A DNA stretch of 64,000 nt from Saturnia japonica (Eukaryota; Arthropoda; Insecta; Lepidoptera; Saturniidae): the NCBI GenBank assembly GCA_033032175.1, contig CM065311.1, positions 4,457,190-4,521,189 on the forward strand. The letters run 5' to 3'. The translations under genes were made by a program, and so were the position numbers. Of this stretch, positions 10,009 to 23,246 are shown in pieces. Below the pieces are notes generated by a model, which ran no database searches, had not been told where the DNA came from, and saw only the letters and a program-made list of their open reading frames with translations. The stretch's first letter is position 1. The number at the start of each line of letters is the position of its first letter.

Positions 10009-13000
10009 ATTGGACCTGAGAAAGGTGTAACGCATTTGGCTGTAGCGGCTATTATCAATTCACTCTGGGACTTATGGGCCAGGATCGAATCTAAACCAGT
10101 ATGGAGACTTTTAACAGATATGACACCTGAGGTTGGTCTAATAATGACTAAATTAATATAATTTATTTACATAGTTTATCGAAAACTAATGCTGCCGGTA
10201 ACAAACAAGTATGCAATTAGTTCATGGGTACACCGCTAGTATTTAATATTTACGTACCTTTTGTATTGTTCATAAGTTTTTTTTTCCGGATTGTGATTTG
10301 TAAAGATTCGTTTTTATTTCTTCAGTTGCATTTCATATGGCCGTATTTACCCGTTCACGAATCGTGAAAAATCACAAATAAATTAAATTGTATGGCACCT
10401 TCATAAAGACTCGTCAAAAAAATGTTTATGTGAAAGGGATGTTACTCCTTTATGCTTCCAAGAAAAAAGAATTAAGTAAAATAAAGTTTAAGTTCTATGA
10501 TTTCAAAGTAGGACGGTTCTTTGTATACATTAATATTTTTATAAAAAAATCAGGAGCTGGTATCCACCATAGATTTCCGATATATAACCGATGTAATAAC
10601 GCCAGAAGAGGCAATAGAACTATTGAAATGTAAAAAAGCTGGACAAAGTGATCGAATAAAGCTATTGTTGGAAAAAGGTTACCCGGCGTATACCACTCAA
10701 GCAGGTATTTATATTTTAAAACATACCTACGTAATAAATAGATACATGTGGCAATATGAGGAGTGAATACTGAAATGACAGTTGATAGGAAAGACTGTAA
10801 GACGTAAACGTGTTGTGTGGATCCTACTAAGGCGGGATAAGGGTAAGAAGAAGAACTTATTAAATAGGTAGGTATCTATAGGTTTCATAAAAAAGAGTTT
10901 TTTGAAGCAATGACGGCTCACTGGTAAGTAGCTTGTACGGAATTCACGTCGTCGGACGCGAGTTCGAATACCTACAATGAGGCTTAGCTTTCGATTAAGC
11001 AAAACATTGTGATGTTAGGTGCTTGCCCGTCTGGCTAGCTACCACTCTTAAGTTGAAAATATATTGCCAAACACCTCTTTCTAGGCTTAAAGTGTGCGCG
11101 TTAGGTGAAATTGTTACCAAACGTTAAACCTATTACGAATAAAAAATAAAAACTGTTTTAAAACTGGTTTGTTACATTCAATCAGTCGTAGCAAATTCAT
11201 TTAATTATATGATAAGTAAAGTTGTTTTGTATTGCTCGATAACGTTATCAGTAGAAACCAACTTTAAACATTAACATTACACATATTATGTAATATTATA
11301 ATAAATACAAGTTATTTTCTTATTTTTTCACTTTTATATTTAGTATTTTAATCAAGAGGAATAATAGAATTTAAGTTCAGCATTACATTATATTAAAATT
11401 TATTTTTCAAGCTATCATTTTGTACCATTAACAATTTGTCAAATTTTTCAATTCGAACAAAGATACCTACCTACCTATAAAAAGTAAATACGTATTCATG
11501 TTTATCTGTAATATTGCAGGATGGTTAGGTTACAGCGACGAGCTCCTGCAAGAACTTTGCGAGAAATATTTGAAACTAGGATTCAGACATTTTAAAGTTA
11601 AAGTCGGTCGTAGTTTCGAAGATGACTATAGAAGATGTAGCGCGGTACGGAAATATATCGGTGATGATAATGTTTTGGTGAGTAGCTATTATATATTGTC
11701 ACACTAGCTGACCCGCGCAACTTTGTCTGCGTCACATAAGAGAGAGTGGAACGTAGGCATAGACAAATAACAATTGTCGTAGGCACCTACAATACAATAT
11801 ATAGGTGCCGCCCTCCTCCCACATCATTCCGCTAAAATGCATGCATGTTACTTGATTATTATTTTGCTGGGACATATTCTATCGCGGACTTTTTTTAGAA
11901 CTTTTTAAGAGTAAAAATTTCGTCACTCATCAATATTGCGTAACTTTAAGCATTTACGCAGTGGAAACTTCCAAAATGAATAAATTTTGCCCGTTTTTGC
12001 AACATTTTTCATTTATGCTCCGCTACATTGGTCGTAGCGTGATGTTATATAGTCTTTCTCGACAAATAATAATTCCCATGCGTTTATGTTATGTGTCTAA
12101 TATGTAACTAGTACAAAATATTTATTAAAGTAGCTTATCTGTTTCTTACCTGAACATTGAAGAGTTAGATAGGTACCAGATGCTATTTCCTTTATTACTA
12201 AACATATTGTGGTTATTCCGTACTTATACTTATTATATGTCGGAGCCAAGCCAGGGTTTTCGCGAAAAGGATTAATTTTAACCAATACACAACCACTTTG
12301 TTACTACTCTGGTTTAATCTTTCTCTCAATCTCAATACAAACTTTAAACAGAACTACAGAAAGGAATTACGAAACAGAATTTCCAAACGGAATTGCTAAA
12401 CGGAATTGGATCACTACTTCCAAATCAACAGCTTTTATAACCGAAACCCACATAACAACTATATACTCCGTTCACAAAAATTATGTGAAATTAAGACAAA
12501 GCAACTCCACAAATATATCCCAAAACTGCAAATAAACAATTATATATAATCGAACCCTAAAATACATAGCTCCAAATGAGCTATTTAACGACAACCACGA
12601 TTAACAAACATTATTCTTATAAAACCAGGACTCAAATTTTGCTTCAGAACAATGCTATTATGATATTAATTCAACCTTGCAATTCTACATTTGTTCAAAT
12701 ATCAATCTTAAGTATCTAGAATATTTTCACAACAATAATCATTTAAATGGGGACGCAAAACAGATTCATAATTATATTTTACTATTATTTCCGATAGAGG
12801 GCAGTAGCCCGTCGGCACTAGTAGTGGGTGAAAGTACCAAAGTAACATACAGAATTATTTATACATTAATTTAACAAAGTTACAAATAATACAGATTTTT
12901 ACAAAATAATAATCCCAACATAAATACCGAAACATCATGAATAATAATAGATTAACTATTATTTATACAATTTTATAAGTTCCTTTTATTTTTAAAGGAA

Positions 13001-16000
13001 ACAGTACTGATGGTGGCGCCACCTTTGACATTCAAAATTTTATAAATACTCAACAATTCATAGATACAAATAAATAAAGACTACTTTATATAAAGTAATA
13101 CTTTGAGATATTGATTACATCATTAAATCGTTTAATTGTTTATAAAGAAATTACTAGTACCAATTTATTATTATTCATACAAATTTGTATTATCTCTAAT
13201 ATATTTTACGATGAATTCTTATGTAATTAAAACATTACTCATTTTACGATTTCTCAATATTACTTTACTTTAATATGGGCGGTTCACCGGAAGTAGCATC
13301 GGGCGCGCTCACAGTCGTTTATAAAAGAATTATGTAAATACTAATCATATATTTGTCACAGAAAACTAAATATGTCCAAATAATATTTGACAATAATTTA
13401 ATATGACATTAATACATCGATTATTTATATTTTTGAAGTACTAAATTGTGTCGATAGATAGCCCTTTAACAGGCGCGCCCACATATACCTACGAATACCT
13501 GAAAGCTCATTTGCAAGAAAAATAGTTAAGTAAACGTGGAAAGTAAAATATTATTTATATACAAAAATTCACTTAGATCGTTGGAGCCTTCCGAGAAACC
13601 ATTGTTAGAGGTATACAGAAATTATCTAGATTGTCCGTGTGGGATGATACGTATAACCAAGTGGTTTGGTGCGTTTAAGATTTAAAATAAATTATTGTTT
13701 TAGATGGTTGACGCAAATCAAGTTTGGAGTGTAAACGAAGCCATCGAGTGGATGAAAAAACTGGCGCCGTTGAAGCCAATATGGATCGAAGAACCAACTT
13801 CACCCGACGATGTATTGGGACACGCCACGATTTCGAAAGCTTTGAAGTATAGCTTATAGTTTTTTTATTCACTTTATTATAACTTTAAATGACGTTATTA
13901 AAAATAAAATAAAATTCAAGTTTAACATCAATTAATTTATGAACGTATGTGCATTTTTAGCCAATGAAGATTTTTCGAAAATAGATTTCAAAATGATCAG
14001 ACTTAAGTCGAGGTGATTGATTAAAACCACAAGTGCCTCTACGGTTTAAATTCCACAAAGTGAAAAGCGCCTCATATTGATATGTATTTGTTTCGTATAA
14101 GAAGAAGACCCGTGCCTAACAGAAGCAGATTTTTTTTATTTCATAGGAAGAAAATATATGCTTTCTTGGGGAAGGCTGAATGGCAGTTGTTAACGCTACC
14201 TTTAGATGAATTATAACCGAACAAAATTTAGTTTATTTTTCACTTTAAGGCCGTACGGTATCGGCGTTGCGACTGGTGAGATGTGCGCAAATCGCGTCTT
14301 ATTCAAACAGTTCCTGCAAAGCGATGCTTTGCAATATTGCCAGATCGACTCGGCTCGCATTGGAGGCATCAACGAAATACTATCGGTCTACCTTATGGCC
14401 GCAAAACTCGGAGGTGGGCCCGCATTATTAAATATTAATACCTGTTTTAAGCAGATAGATACTTCAATTACTCTAACTGTTATACCGTGTAGTGTATTGC
14501 GGTTATGTAATTTGTTTTTATTTACGAATACAATATTTTAACCTACATATATACTATATAATATAATAATAATATTTTAATATTATAAAGAGGAAAGATT
14601 TGATTGTTTGTTTGCATTAAATAGGCTCCGAAAGTACTGAACCGATTTGAAAAATTATTTCACTGTTGGAAAGCTACACTATCCCAGAGTGACAAGGCTA
14701 TATTACATTTTCAAAAAAATTAGGGATCCTTTCTAAAACCCCAATAATGAATTTAATTGACAAAACGATCCGATATTGTACGATAACGTAACAAAAAATA
14801 TGGTGCACGAACCATGCGGAGAGCATAATTTAACAGCACCATTTATGAAAAACAGTATCTGTATAAAAAAGTACCCTCGACGTTCCGTCAACGATACCCA
14901 ACTTCGGATGTACTTATGTACCAGCCATTCACGTAGTTTCCATTTGGGTTTATGACGCTAAAAGTAGCTTGGTCAGATCCGTTAAATATTTGCAAATGTA
15001 TTTGATGGTTTGAACTGAGTGGCAGGGCAGTACTTCACATTTATATTGTGTGCGTTAAACGTCCTACACAATACTGGAGAATAAGCGACAATCAATATAT
15101 TAACAATATTGTACCTACTTCCTCTGATATTTAGCGTAGCACACTGTCCTCTATTTTCGGCGTTACGACGCCGATAAACTGGATATCCGTTCTCTCTAGT
15201 TTGGGTATCGTTGACGATTTTATTTTATCGTCGATAGTTTTTGCAGCGCACGTGATGTAAAGAATATTTTAGGTAATTTTTTTACACCTTGGGTTGTAAC
15301 CCAATAATGTATTATTGGAGTTTTAGTAAGGATCCCTAATTTTTTTTAAATGTAAGCCTATGTCACTCTGGGATAGTGTACCTTCCCAACAGTGAAAGAA
15401 TTTTTCAAATCGGTTCAGTCGTTTCGGAGCCTTATTAATGCAAACAAACAAACAAATCTTTCCTCTTTATAATATTATTATTATTATATAGTATAGATAA
15501 TAAATTTAAACTTGAGATTAGCTTATATAAACATTCATATGTAGGTTTATAAATGTTAAAGCATGTATAATGCACGCAATGGTTTATGGTTTATATTTTC
15601 AATTTTTGTTCAGTAAAAGTCTGCCCGCACGCTGGTGGGGTAGGTTTATGTGAGATGGTACAACACCTCCAATACTGGGACTTCACGAGTGTCTCCGGCA
15701 CGATGGAAGACCGCCTTATCGAATACGTTGACCAACAACACGAACATTTTACCGATCCTTGCATCGTTGAGAATGCGAGATATCTTGCGCCTAAAGTAAG
15801 TAAAATTAATTCACTTATAATTACGAAATGCAGATATTAAAAGAATAATATGATAAGATATAAGTATATATGTATAGATGTATGTTGATGACTCACAGGA
15901 AGAACAAGACAATTATCAACAAAAAATTTAAATGATTTTGATGAGTTCCCTAGTGAATTTTCGAAGTCGAAAGTCCATTGCCTATGAAATTTCCATGGGT

Positions 16001-19000
16001 CCATCGATGAGATACCATCCCCTTTCCAATGAAAACAGAACAATCTAAATCAGTTCATTAACAAAGAAGTTATGTCTGAACATCAATAAAAAAAACCATC
16101 GAATTGAGAACCTCCTCCTTTTTTATGTCGGTCGGTTAAAAACTACGTATCTACCTACTATATGATATTTTTGAAAAAGTAATTTATAATAAGACGTGTT
16201 GTCTTTATTTCATTTCCTTTTATTTCCATATTTACTAACATTTCCTTGTAATTTACGGTTCTTGTACGTACTAACTAGGTGACATATGCCAGCGAATATT
16301 TCAGGCATGGGATATGAAGTACTTATCATAATATCTTATATACGTGCATGATATTTATTTTTCCTTACCCCATGACATATCTGCGCCAAACAATTTGATA
16401 TCTAAAATTAAAATCATATTATTCCGTCATACAAGGCTAATCATTGATAAAGTTAGTAGTTAGAATTTAGTATTCTTTCAAGTGGAGGGATAAAAAATGG
16501 TTCTGAAGAGCTGTTCAACATAATTCCCCCTTCTCCCTTTCATAACAGAATAACTCACACTATGCTCTGGAGCCTTACGGTAACCTCCATCTCGGCACGA
16601 ACGATGGAATTTGCTACGTTTTATATTTGTCGTACTGTGAAGCGTTGGGACTATCTTCCGGCCAGTGTTTTCTCTCCTTCCTATATAACATGAGGTCCTT
16701 CAAGCATAACGTGAAGAGACTTTTGATCAGGCCGGCTTGACAGAGTCGATGATGTTATTAGATTGCACTGTGCCTACCATCAGGTACAGTGTAGTCATTC
16801 ATTTTGCCTTGCTGCTTTAAAAAAAAAGAAGATCAATTCTGTGACTTTACAGTTTAGGTGGAAGTGAGAAACTGCTGACATGAAAAACACATTTACGTAA
16901 ACCCCTTTCTATTGAAGTTAATAAAGGCTTTGGAAAATACACGTACAATAGTGTACCTTTCTATGACGTAAGGTGCGCAAAATAGTTGAGTCAGGCAAAT
17001 ACTTCTTCAGTCACACAAGTCTTTCACAATAAAATATTTTCTAAGAAAAGATGTTTCATTTGTTTTTGACAAACAGAAATGAAATGTTGTTTATTGGTAA
17101 GCGCGTCACTTGAGAACGAAATATTAGTGATAGTCCTAACAACGTTTTTATGAAAGGAAAAATTTGAGAAGCTACCCGGAAAATTGGATAATCCGTTATT
17201 GCTGTTCTATTATATTTTTTATGAACTCAACACAATAACTCACAATACGAGCGATGGATTTATGTAATTTTTAATTGTTTGTTCTTTACGAACCTGGAAA
17301 AATTTTCAGGAAAAAAATTCGGGATAGGGTGTTGTGCTTGAGTTATTATTTACTATTGGAACTGTAATTCGAATAGAATAACGTCTGGATTCAGCTAGAT
17401 AAAAATAAATATGCACATTAAGTAAAACATAGGCACAGTACGTAACTGTAATTTTATTTAGTCCTTATTACGTACAAAGAAAAGTTCGGCCAAAAATGTA
17501 TAGAAATGAGTTTTACACTACTGTTTCACCCGTGTTAAAAAAATTCACAGCGCCGTCAATACACCCGTTGCCTATCGTTGTTCTCTTTTCCCGTACTTGC
17601 CTTGTCAGATTGCTTGATTTTCATAGTTACTGCTCCGCTCTTTAGGCTCGTAGCGTGAAGTTATATAGCCTATAAACTTCCACAACAATCCTTTTCTTGT
17701 TATATATAAAAATCGATGTTTGTATGTATGTTCCTAATGGACTCAAACACGGCTGGATCGGTTATAATGAACATTTCAGATAATCTTCATATTAGCTCAG
17801 CGGGTGATCATGTAGATCGGTTCAATGTTCCATATGCACTTCAAAACGGCACAGCAACACGTGGCCGGGTTTGCTAGTGGGCTATAAAATGCATTGAGGT
17901 ATTATGTACTACGTACTAGAGTAGCTATTACAAACAAAAACTGTGCTCCACTTATAGCGAGGGGCGCGGGGCACGCGCGCATTAATACACTGAACTTACT
18001 GATGAAATGTTACTCTTTGACTTTTACTTGTGTTTCTAGTAAATACCCTATTCTCTAACAAAAATCAGAGATTTGTTTAGTTCCGTTTATTTATGTAATC
18101 CTCTGACTTTGTAATTTTAACTTACCGTCTTTAAAAACCTAGTTTTACTAGTCTACTTACAACCATTGCCATACATTTATTCTTAGTTACGTCATTTATT
18201 ATTCCATTCTATGGCTTCACCCTCTCTTTTGTTATTTCTTACACTGTCTTACTCGTAGGTGATCTTACTCCATAATATTTCTAAGTGCCATTTCAATTTA
18301 CATACAATTCCAACCTTCATTAATTCTGTAACATTAGTATTTTCTTACATAATTTCATATTTACATTATTACCATTCATTTACCTATTCTGAATAACATC
18401 CATACGTACCATTTATAACCATTTCAATTAACATTAAGTCGCTTAGTTTAATTCCCTATTTAATGAAATAGATGTGTCATCCTTTTTTTATTATTTTGGC
18501 TTTATTCCTTGTCATGTCATTTTAAAATGATCGATTGTTAGTTGTTGTGTTCTTTTCTAACTTATTGTTAATAAATTAAATAGCCGATATACCCATATTT
18601 ACCCTCTTAACTATCTATTTTATTTGTACCTCCTATTCGCTTTCTTAGTTACTTTTTCTATATGCTGACCTCGATTCTTTTTCTGCGAATAATGTATATA
18701 AACTCTTGCTATATTTCAGTCCAGCCTAGACTCGAGGTCAAACAGTTAAACAGTAATCAAAAACAGTATCTCAGTGCACATGAAGGTTTATTTATTTATG
18801 AAGTAAATTGTAGCACTCAAACTTCGATCAATCAATGACTAAAACATATAATCGCAACAAAGTACTCGGCATAGACTGTGAGTGGGAGAGTATGCACTCG
18901 AACGCTTATTTCAAACAAGCAGATTGAGCCGTCGCCTCTAGTACGTAGTACATAATACATCAATAATGCAAAAATAGTTTTTCTAATTTTACTCGTCGTT

Positions 19001-19269
19001 CCAGAGATCAGTGCGTTCAGACGAGCAAAACACAATCAATCTATCGAATTAAAGATATGAAACTACGAAAAATATTATTTATGAAACATTCGAGTTCCTA
19101 TAGCATTAGAAAAAATGTCTAAATTGTTTTTCAGTTACCGGGCTACAGCACTCAATTCTTGCCGGCCACATTGGAAAAGTATTCATATCCAAGAGGTTCT
19201 GAATGGAAGCGAATGATTAAAGAGGGTTTGTTCCCCGAGCCGGATGAAACGGAATTACTGAACCCTTAA
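10009..19269 (+). CDS. ENOSF1: Enolase-superfamily dehydratase, ENOSF1/L-fuconate dehydratase type (C-terminal seven exons)
   Basis: Exons at 10009-10131, 10554-10704, 11520-11677, 13704-13846, 14250-14413, 15614-15795 and 19135-19269. All have GT/AG borders and compatible phases, giving 351 residues plus TAA. The family abstracts the alpha proton of sugar acids with Mg2+. ENOSF1 dehydrates L-fuconate and is described as mitochondrial. Visible catalytic features: KVKVG (the KxK base), the metal ligands in [15 protein letters not shown] and ATGE, and the HAGG histidine in [11 protein letters not shown]. All are intact, and the close agreement with vertebrate ENOSF1 runs through to the final PGYST and EWKRM segments. 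Human ENOSF1 has 443 residues, so about 90 N-terminal residues are missing. The first exon here starts in phase 0 at IGPEKGV, and I found no upstream exons in 1-10000. They may lie before the window, or the gene may be broken by the insertions. Confidence 0.9.
11704..12072 (-). mobile_element. Helitron-like repeat, family 1, truncated, inverted
   Basis: It begins with the complement of the family end (CTAG at 11704-11707 followed by CTGACCCGCGCAAC). It contains inverted versions of the 8372-9034 blocks (TTTACGCAGTGGAAACTTCC, GGTCGTAGCGTGATG) and stops near 12072. It lies in an intron of the ENOSF1-like gene. Confidence 0.55.
12073..13703. other. Intron sequence of the ENOSF1-like gene
   Basis: AT-rich, with small spurious ORFs only. 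No exon or named repeat recognised. Confidence 0.5.
14551..15495. mobile_element. Foldback element with ~170-bp inverted arms
   Basis: The left arm (14551-14740) and right arm (15320-15495) are near-perfect inverted copies. The left reads AATATTATAAAGAGGAAAG onward, and the right ends CTTTCCTCTTTATAATATT. Both arms also contain complementary blocks around CTATCCCAGAGTGACA and AATTAGGGATCC. A second inner inverted pair is GTCAACGATACCCAA (about 14888) with TTGGGTATCGTTGAC (about 15204). No protein is encoded. It sits within one intron of the ENOSF1-like gene. Confidence 0.75.
15796..16520. other. Intron sequence
   Basis: AT-rich intron of the ENOSF1-like gene. Nothing recognised. Confidence 0.5.
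16521..16830. repeat. Possible dispersed repeat remnant
   Basis: A more GC-balanced stretch with a short open frame ([13 protein letters not shown], then [13 protein letters not shown]) that looks like old element coding sequence. I cannot assign it to a family. Confidence 0.3.
16890..17050 (+). repeat. Dispersed non-coding repeat, copy A
   Basis: It matches 45230-45385 in the same orientation (shared blocks ATTTACGTAAACC, CTTTCTATGACGTAAG and GCAAAATAGTTGAGTCA). There is no ORF and no tRNA-like head. Confidence 0.6.
17051..19134. other. Last intron of the ENOSF1-like gene, with Helitron-like debris
   Basis: 17518-17690 resembles inverted family-1 debris also seen at 34550-34770 (ACTGCTCCG, GCTCGTAGCGTGAAGTTATATAG). 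17697-17880 is another short repeat ending in GCTAGT. The remainder is AT-rich without exons. Confidence 0.4.
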
Positions 19270-19428
19270 CCTTTGTATTAGAAACACGAATATCATTTTG
19301 TTGTATTGTATACTATGCGTTACGTAAAAATGAATATTTGTACACAACTTTTATTGTATCAGTAATTACTATCTGTTTGCTTTTTTTAAATTGTAATGTT
19401 GCGTCGTCTGTCAAAGATAATTTAATTA

Positions 19429-19434
19429 AATAAA
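19429..19434 (+). terminator. Polyadenylation signal of the ENOSF1-like gene
   Basis: AATAAA lies 160 bp after the stop codon, with GT/T-rich sequence just beyond. Confidence 0.6.
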
Positions 19435-19518
19435 AGTATGGTATTTGTGGTTTATTTTTTATTTTTTTATTTATTAACCAATCCTTCTAACAGAAAAATA
19501 TTTTTTTTACTATTAGGT

Positions 19519-20530
19519 TTTTAATATGAAATTGGCGTTTTATATGGAAAAAGTAAAAGTAAAAAATATTATGAAATTATATATTTAATCAATTGAAGTA
19601 GTTGTATACAAATTGTGCAAATTCGGAAAAAAAGTGGTAATCTGTTGAAGCAAGGTCAGGAAGGTTTGGTGGGTTTCGGAGACATTCCAACCGCAGTTTC
19701 TCCAGCTTAGCGACCGTCTGTCGTGAAGTATGGGGTCTAGCGCTGTTCTTTAGCAGCAGTGGGCTAGAGAGATTGACGCGTTTCGGTTGTTTAACGGCTA
19801 GCTTTTCCATCATGGTTTGCAATTGTTGACAATACCGAACTGCCGTTATCGTCCGGCCAGTTTTTAGTTAGCTGTAGGGTATGACACCGGCACTGGTCTA
19901 CCAAACACTCACCAGTGCCTTTGTCTGAGTTATCTTTCACTTGGGAAAGGATTTGGCCGGTGATGGTGGGTTAAACCACTGTGATAAGTCATTTCCGATT
20001 GTCGAAAGGGATCTATTTTTAGTCACAAGTAGCAATACGATTCAAAATTCCCTCCTTATCGTGACGGTTGAGTAATGTTACGAACCACTCTATGCGTGTT
20101 TGTTGGTGTGCTTCTTTCAATTCATCCGCTACGTGGTTTGCGATGGATCTGCTTTCACGATCACCTTTAATTCTTCATTATCAAATCAACCAGGGTTTGT
20201 TTCATAGGTCAAAATTTTAAGAACGAAACCGTTGGAACTAAAACGTCCCGTGCTTTCTTTTACAGTTTCTTCTCCATACACATCATTAATCCTTCGAACT
20301 GTTTCTGCAGCGCTGATGCCACGGTGGAACTCATATTCCCAAATAAAGCTATATTTAAAAATTTTAATTTTGTGAAAAACGATATCAAAGAAAAATCAAA
20401 TGGTGCGAAAACAAATGAATCACAAAATTCGGAACACAAATACACAAGCCTTAATTTGAATTTGGAATTCCTAACCAAACGCCAGATATTTGAGATCAAA
20501 GTGGCCAGTTCAACAAACGACTTTATGTCG
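19519..20530 (-). pseudogene. Decayed mariner transposase
   Basis: Minus strand. An N-terminal piece near 20250-20330 (ASALQKQFEGLMM) and a C-terminal piece at 19620-19822 (SARPHTSRQTVAKLE, then LASTDYHFFSE, carrying the last Asp of the mariner catalytic triad) are separated by stops and frameshifts. The 3' end at 19519 begins TTAGGTTTTTAATATGAAAT, like the ends of the mariners at 59168 and 60452, so all three belong to one family. Confidence 0.75.
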
Positions 20531-22285
20531 TTAAATATACGAAAACAATAGGTATAGTCCAACAGGTCTTTGCTACATTCGGAGAAATAGGTACAAGCGA
20601 GTGAAGATCGTTCGCCACTTTTTGATTCAATATTCTAAAACATATTCTTAACCAACTTAATATGAAAATACCTAACATTAAAATTAAAACAGAATTGGAA
20701 CTAAATGTAATAAAATATTATTACTTTTCTGTTAATAATAAATTGCATTTTATCTGAAAATCATACCTATATTTTGATTTCTTACTAATAAGTCGAATTA
20801 TATCTAAAAGTCATTTAAGAACAGTATACTTTGCTGATATTTTACAATTATGTTGTGTCGTAAAGCATTTTAAATATTTAACTTGCATATTAATTTATCA
20901 TAAAGAATATAAGTTTAACTTAATTATTTATTAATGTAAAAATAATGCTAAATATTTTAAAATATCATTGGAAAGGGCATTCTATTGGCAATACTTTAAT
21001 TTCATTGTACATATCTGTAGCGTGTAATTTTCATTAAAATGTAGTCGGTACAGAACTTGAAAAACTTGCGATTTTTAGTTAATTCGTTATATTAATATAG
21101 GTGCAACATACTGACGTGTTTTCAGTGAATCGTTTTCAAACAATAAATAAATAATTGATAGCCTTGGAATCAGTTTTATTCGCTCTACCCTTTTTCTCAA
21201 ATCTTTGCACTCTATACTAACGTAGTAAGAGACAGTGTTTTCTTTTGTAAGGCGATAAGTTTCAAGGTTCGACACTATCGGTTTCATTGCATAGTTTTCT
21301 TCTATTGTCAAAATCTAATGGCGTCTGATTTAAATGTATAGACTGTAGACGTAAGGAAAAGTGTCCATTAAAGTGCATAAAATAAGGGTTAAATAAATTA
21401 TAATAATAATGGTAATGTAGCGTAAGAGCACACTATTGATATCCACGTTCCTTTTAAAAAAAAAATAAAAAAAATTTGAATAAAAAGCAACGATAGAGGA
21501 CTCACTTTCTCTAGCATACGTTCTGATTCGAGGTCCGTTTGTATTACTTACAAACACGTTTAACAACAAACATTATGATTTGCACTAATTTTTTTTTTAC
21601 ATTTTTTGTGTAATGTTTTTAAAAGTCCGCGTTACATTTTATTAAGTTAGTTTCTGCGCGTCTATATTCTTAAATCAGAAAGTACAATTTGTACACGGGT
21701 TTAATTCAAATTGATGCTGTATTTAAACAATTAACTTCCAACCAATGGCACAGCAAATTGACAGAAATCTGCAATAGCCGACACCAAAGTTCACCAAACG
21801 TATGAAAACTATCATAAAATAAAAGCTTGGAAAGCGTATGTCATATAAATTTCTAAATTTTAATAATTTAAACATTATAAACATGTCTTTTACGATGAGA
21901 CCGATCAATATGATCGCATTTTGATTGAAACTGTTCTCCAACTTTTGGTGTTAATTTGACGTTTATTTGCGCTTAATTTGTGCACAATAGCCAAACTACA
22001 TGACGTAAAATGCAGCCAAAATTTAATAATATTGGGACCATATATCAAAAGCTTATGAATAAAAAGTACCACATGACAGTTCAAGATTTTACTAGCTGTT
22101 CGTGCGACTTCGTCGACGTGGAATTTCTTGTATTTATGAAAAACAGTGACAAAAAATATACTGAAATTCAACATCGGCGGTTTAACATACATTTCTTTTT
22201 ACACTCTTCGCAGTTTCTCTGTGATTTTACAAATTAACATATAAACAGACAAACGAAAATTTCAAAAACTGTCCAAAAATTTTCT
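20531..22285. other. AT-rich non-coding DNA
   Basis: Short chance ORFs only. A stretch near 21485-21560 (AAGCAACGATAGAGG onward) resembles 46300-46380, suggesting one old dispersed repeat. Confidence 0.45.
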
Positions 22286-22289
22286 GTCC

Positions 22290-22490
22290 ATGTTTCTCGG
22301 GGCGAGGTCATGTTGGCGGTGTCGCTTTATATTGTCAATAAGTTCAACACCTTGGCATGGACTTGCATTAGGAAGGCACTGCGCTATAATGGAGTGCCGA
22401 ACTACCTTCGCTGCATTGTCGAGACGTATCACAGTGAGAGGGGAATAATCTTTTAGGGTCAGAGAATAACTGCCGGCGAAACATGTTAAG
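22290..22490 (+). pseudogene. Reverse transcriptase fragment, R1-like
   Basis: One frame reads LYIVNKFNTLAWTCIRKALR, then YNGVPNYLRCIVETY. This lines up with motif A and the following helix of the R1-clade RT at 133-6206 (SIDIANAFNSLPHGVIREAL, then FFGVPSYLRQLL). The motif A catalytic Asp is Tyr here and a TAG follows, so it is dead. It comes from a different, older element. Confidence 0.6.
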
Positions 22491-22599
22491 TTGAATTCCA
22501 TCTGGGTGATTGAATGATTTGTATGTACTTGTATGATTGGGTGTTGTGCAGTGCGCTCATCCTTGGCATCGGTTTCGCCTATTTTGCGGAGCGTTAGCA

Positions 22600-22885
22600 T
22601 AACATAACATACCATCACGCCTGTATCCCCGAAGCGTTAGGCAGAGGTGTACTACAGACCCACACTGTGGCGTAGACCCACAGTTCGCCGTGTATGTTTT
22701 TTAGGTCCCATGTAATAAGGGGTGAGCCTATTGCCGTTATTAAGGCACAAAACTAAACTCCGAGCTGCTACTGAAAATTTCATAGAAAAACCCAATAACA
22801 CTTAGCTCGACCTAGGAATCGAACCCAGGACCTCGATCATAGCAGTCGCGCTTACGACCACTAGACTGACGAGGCATTAGGTATC
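22600..22885 (-). mobile_element. tRNA-derived SINE, copy 1
   Basis: Minus-strand head with a tRNA-like A box (GTCTAGTGGTCGTAAGCGCG) and B box (GGGTTCGATTCCTAGG). It has the same body as 32892-33163 and a tail near 22600 with TATGTTATGTTATG. Confidence 0.75.
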
Positions 22886-23246
22886 CTGCTAGTCTACTAA
22901 GCACCTTCACTTTCCAGCTGACATAAAGGCTCTTGGGATATGACTCTGTCGTTATGGCTACGCGATACATAATGCGTAGCATACACCTGTCATCTGTCAC
23001 GCTTTGGATTAGCTGCTCCGCGACCTTACCGTAGCGATCAGTTCCGATCTCTCATTTCATGGTCGATAGTGAGAGAGAGTGAAACTCCGTTATCTCTTAC
23101 TGCAAGCACATAATTCTCGCGAAAGAGGTAGTGGAGAGGGAGACGGAGCTTTCCACCCCGCTATCCTCCCGAGGTAGACGAAACGGGTGGCGAAGGGCAC
23201 GCGATGACCTCCAGCTACCGTTAAGTGGCCTGCTGGTGGCCTACAA
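22886..23246. other. Unassigned stretch, partly GC-rich
   Basis: 23090-23240 is GC-richer and probably repeat-derived (segment around GGCGAAGGGCACGCGATGAC). No family assigned. Confidence 0.3.

Noticed and set aside
12209..12535. 108-residue ORF in an ENOSF1-like intron
   Set aside because: Low-complexity Thr/Ser/Asn-rich composition expected from AT-rich DNA. No homology recognised.
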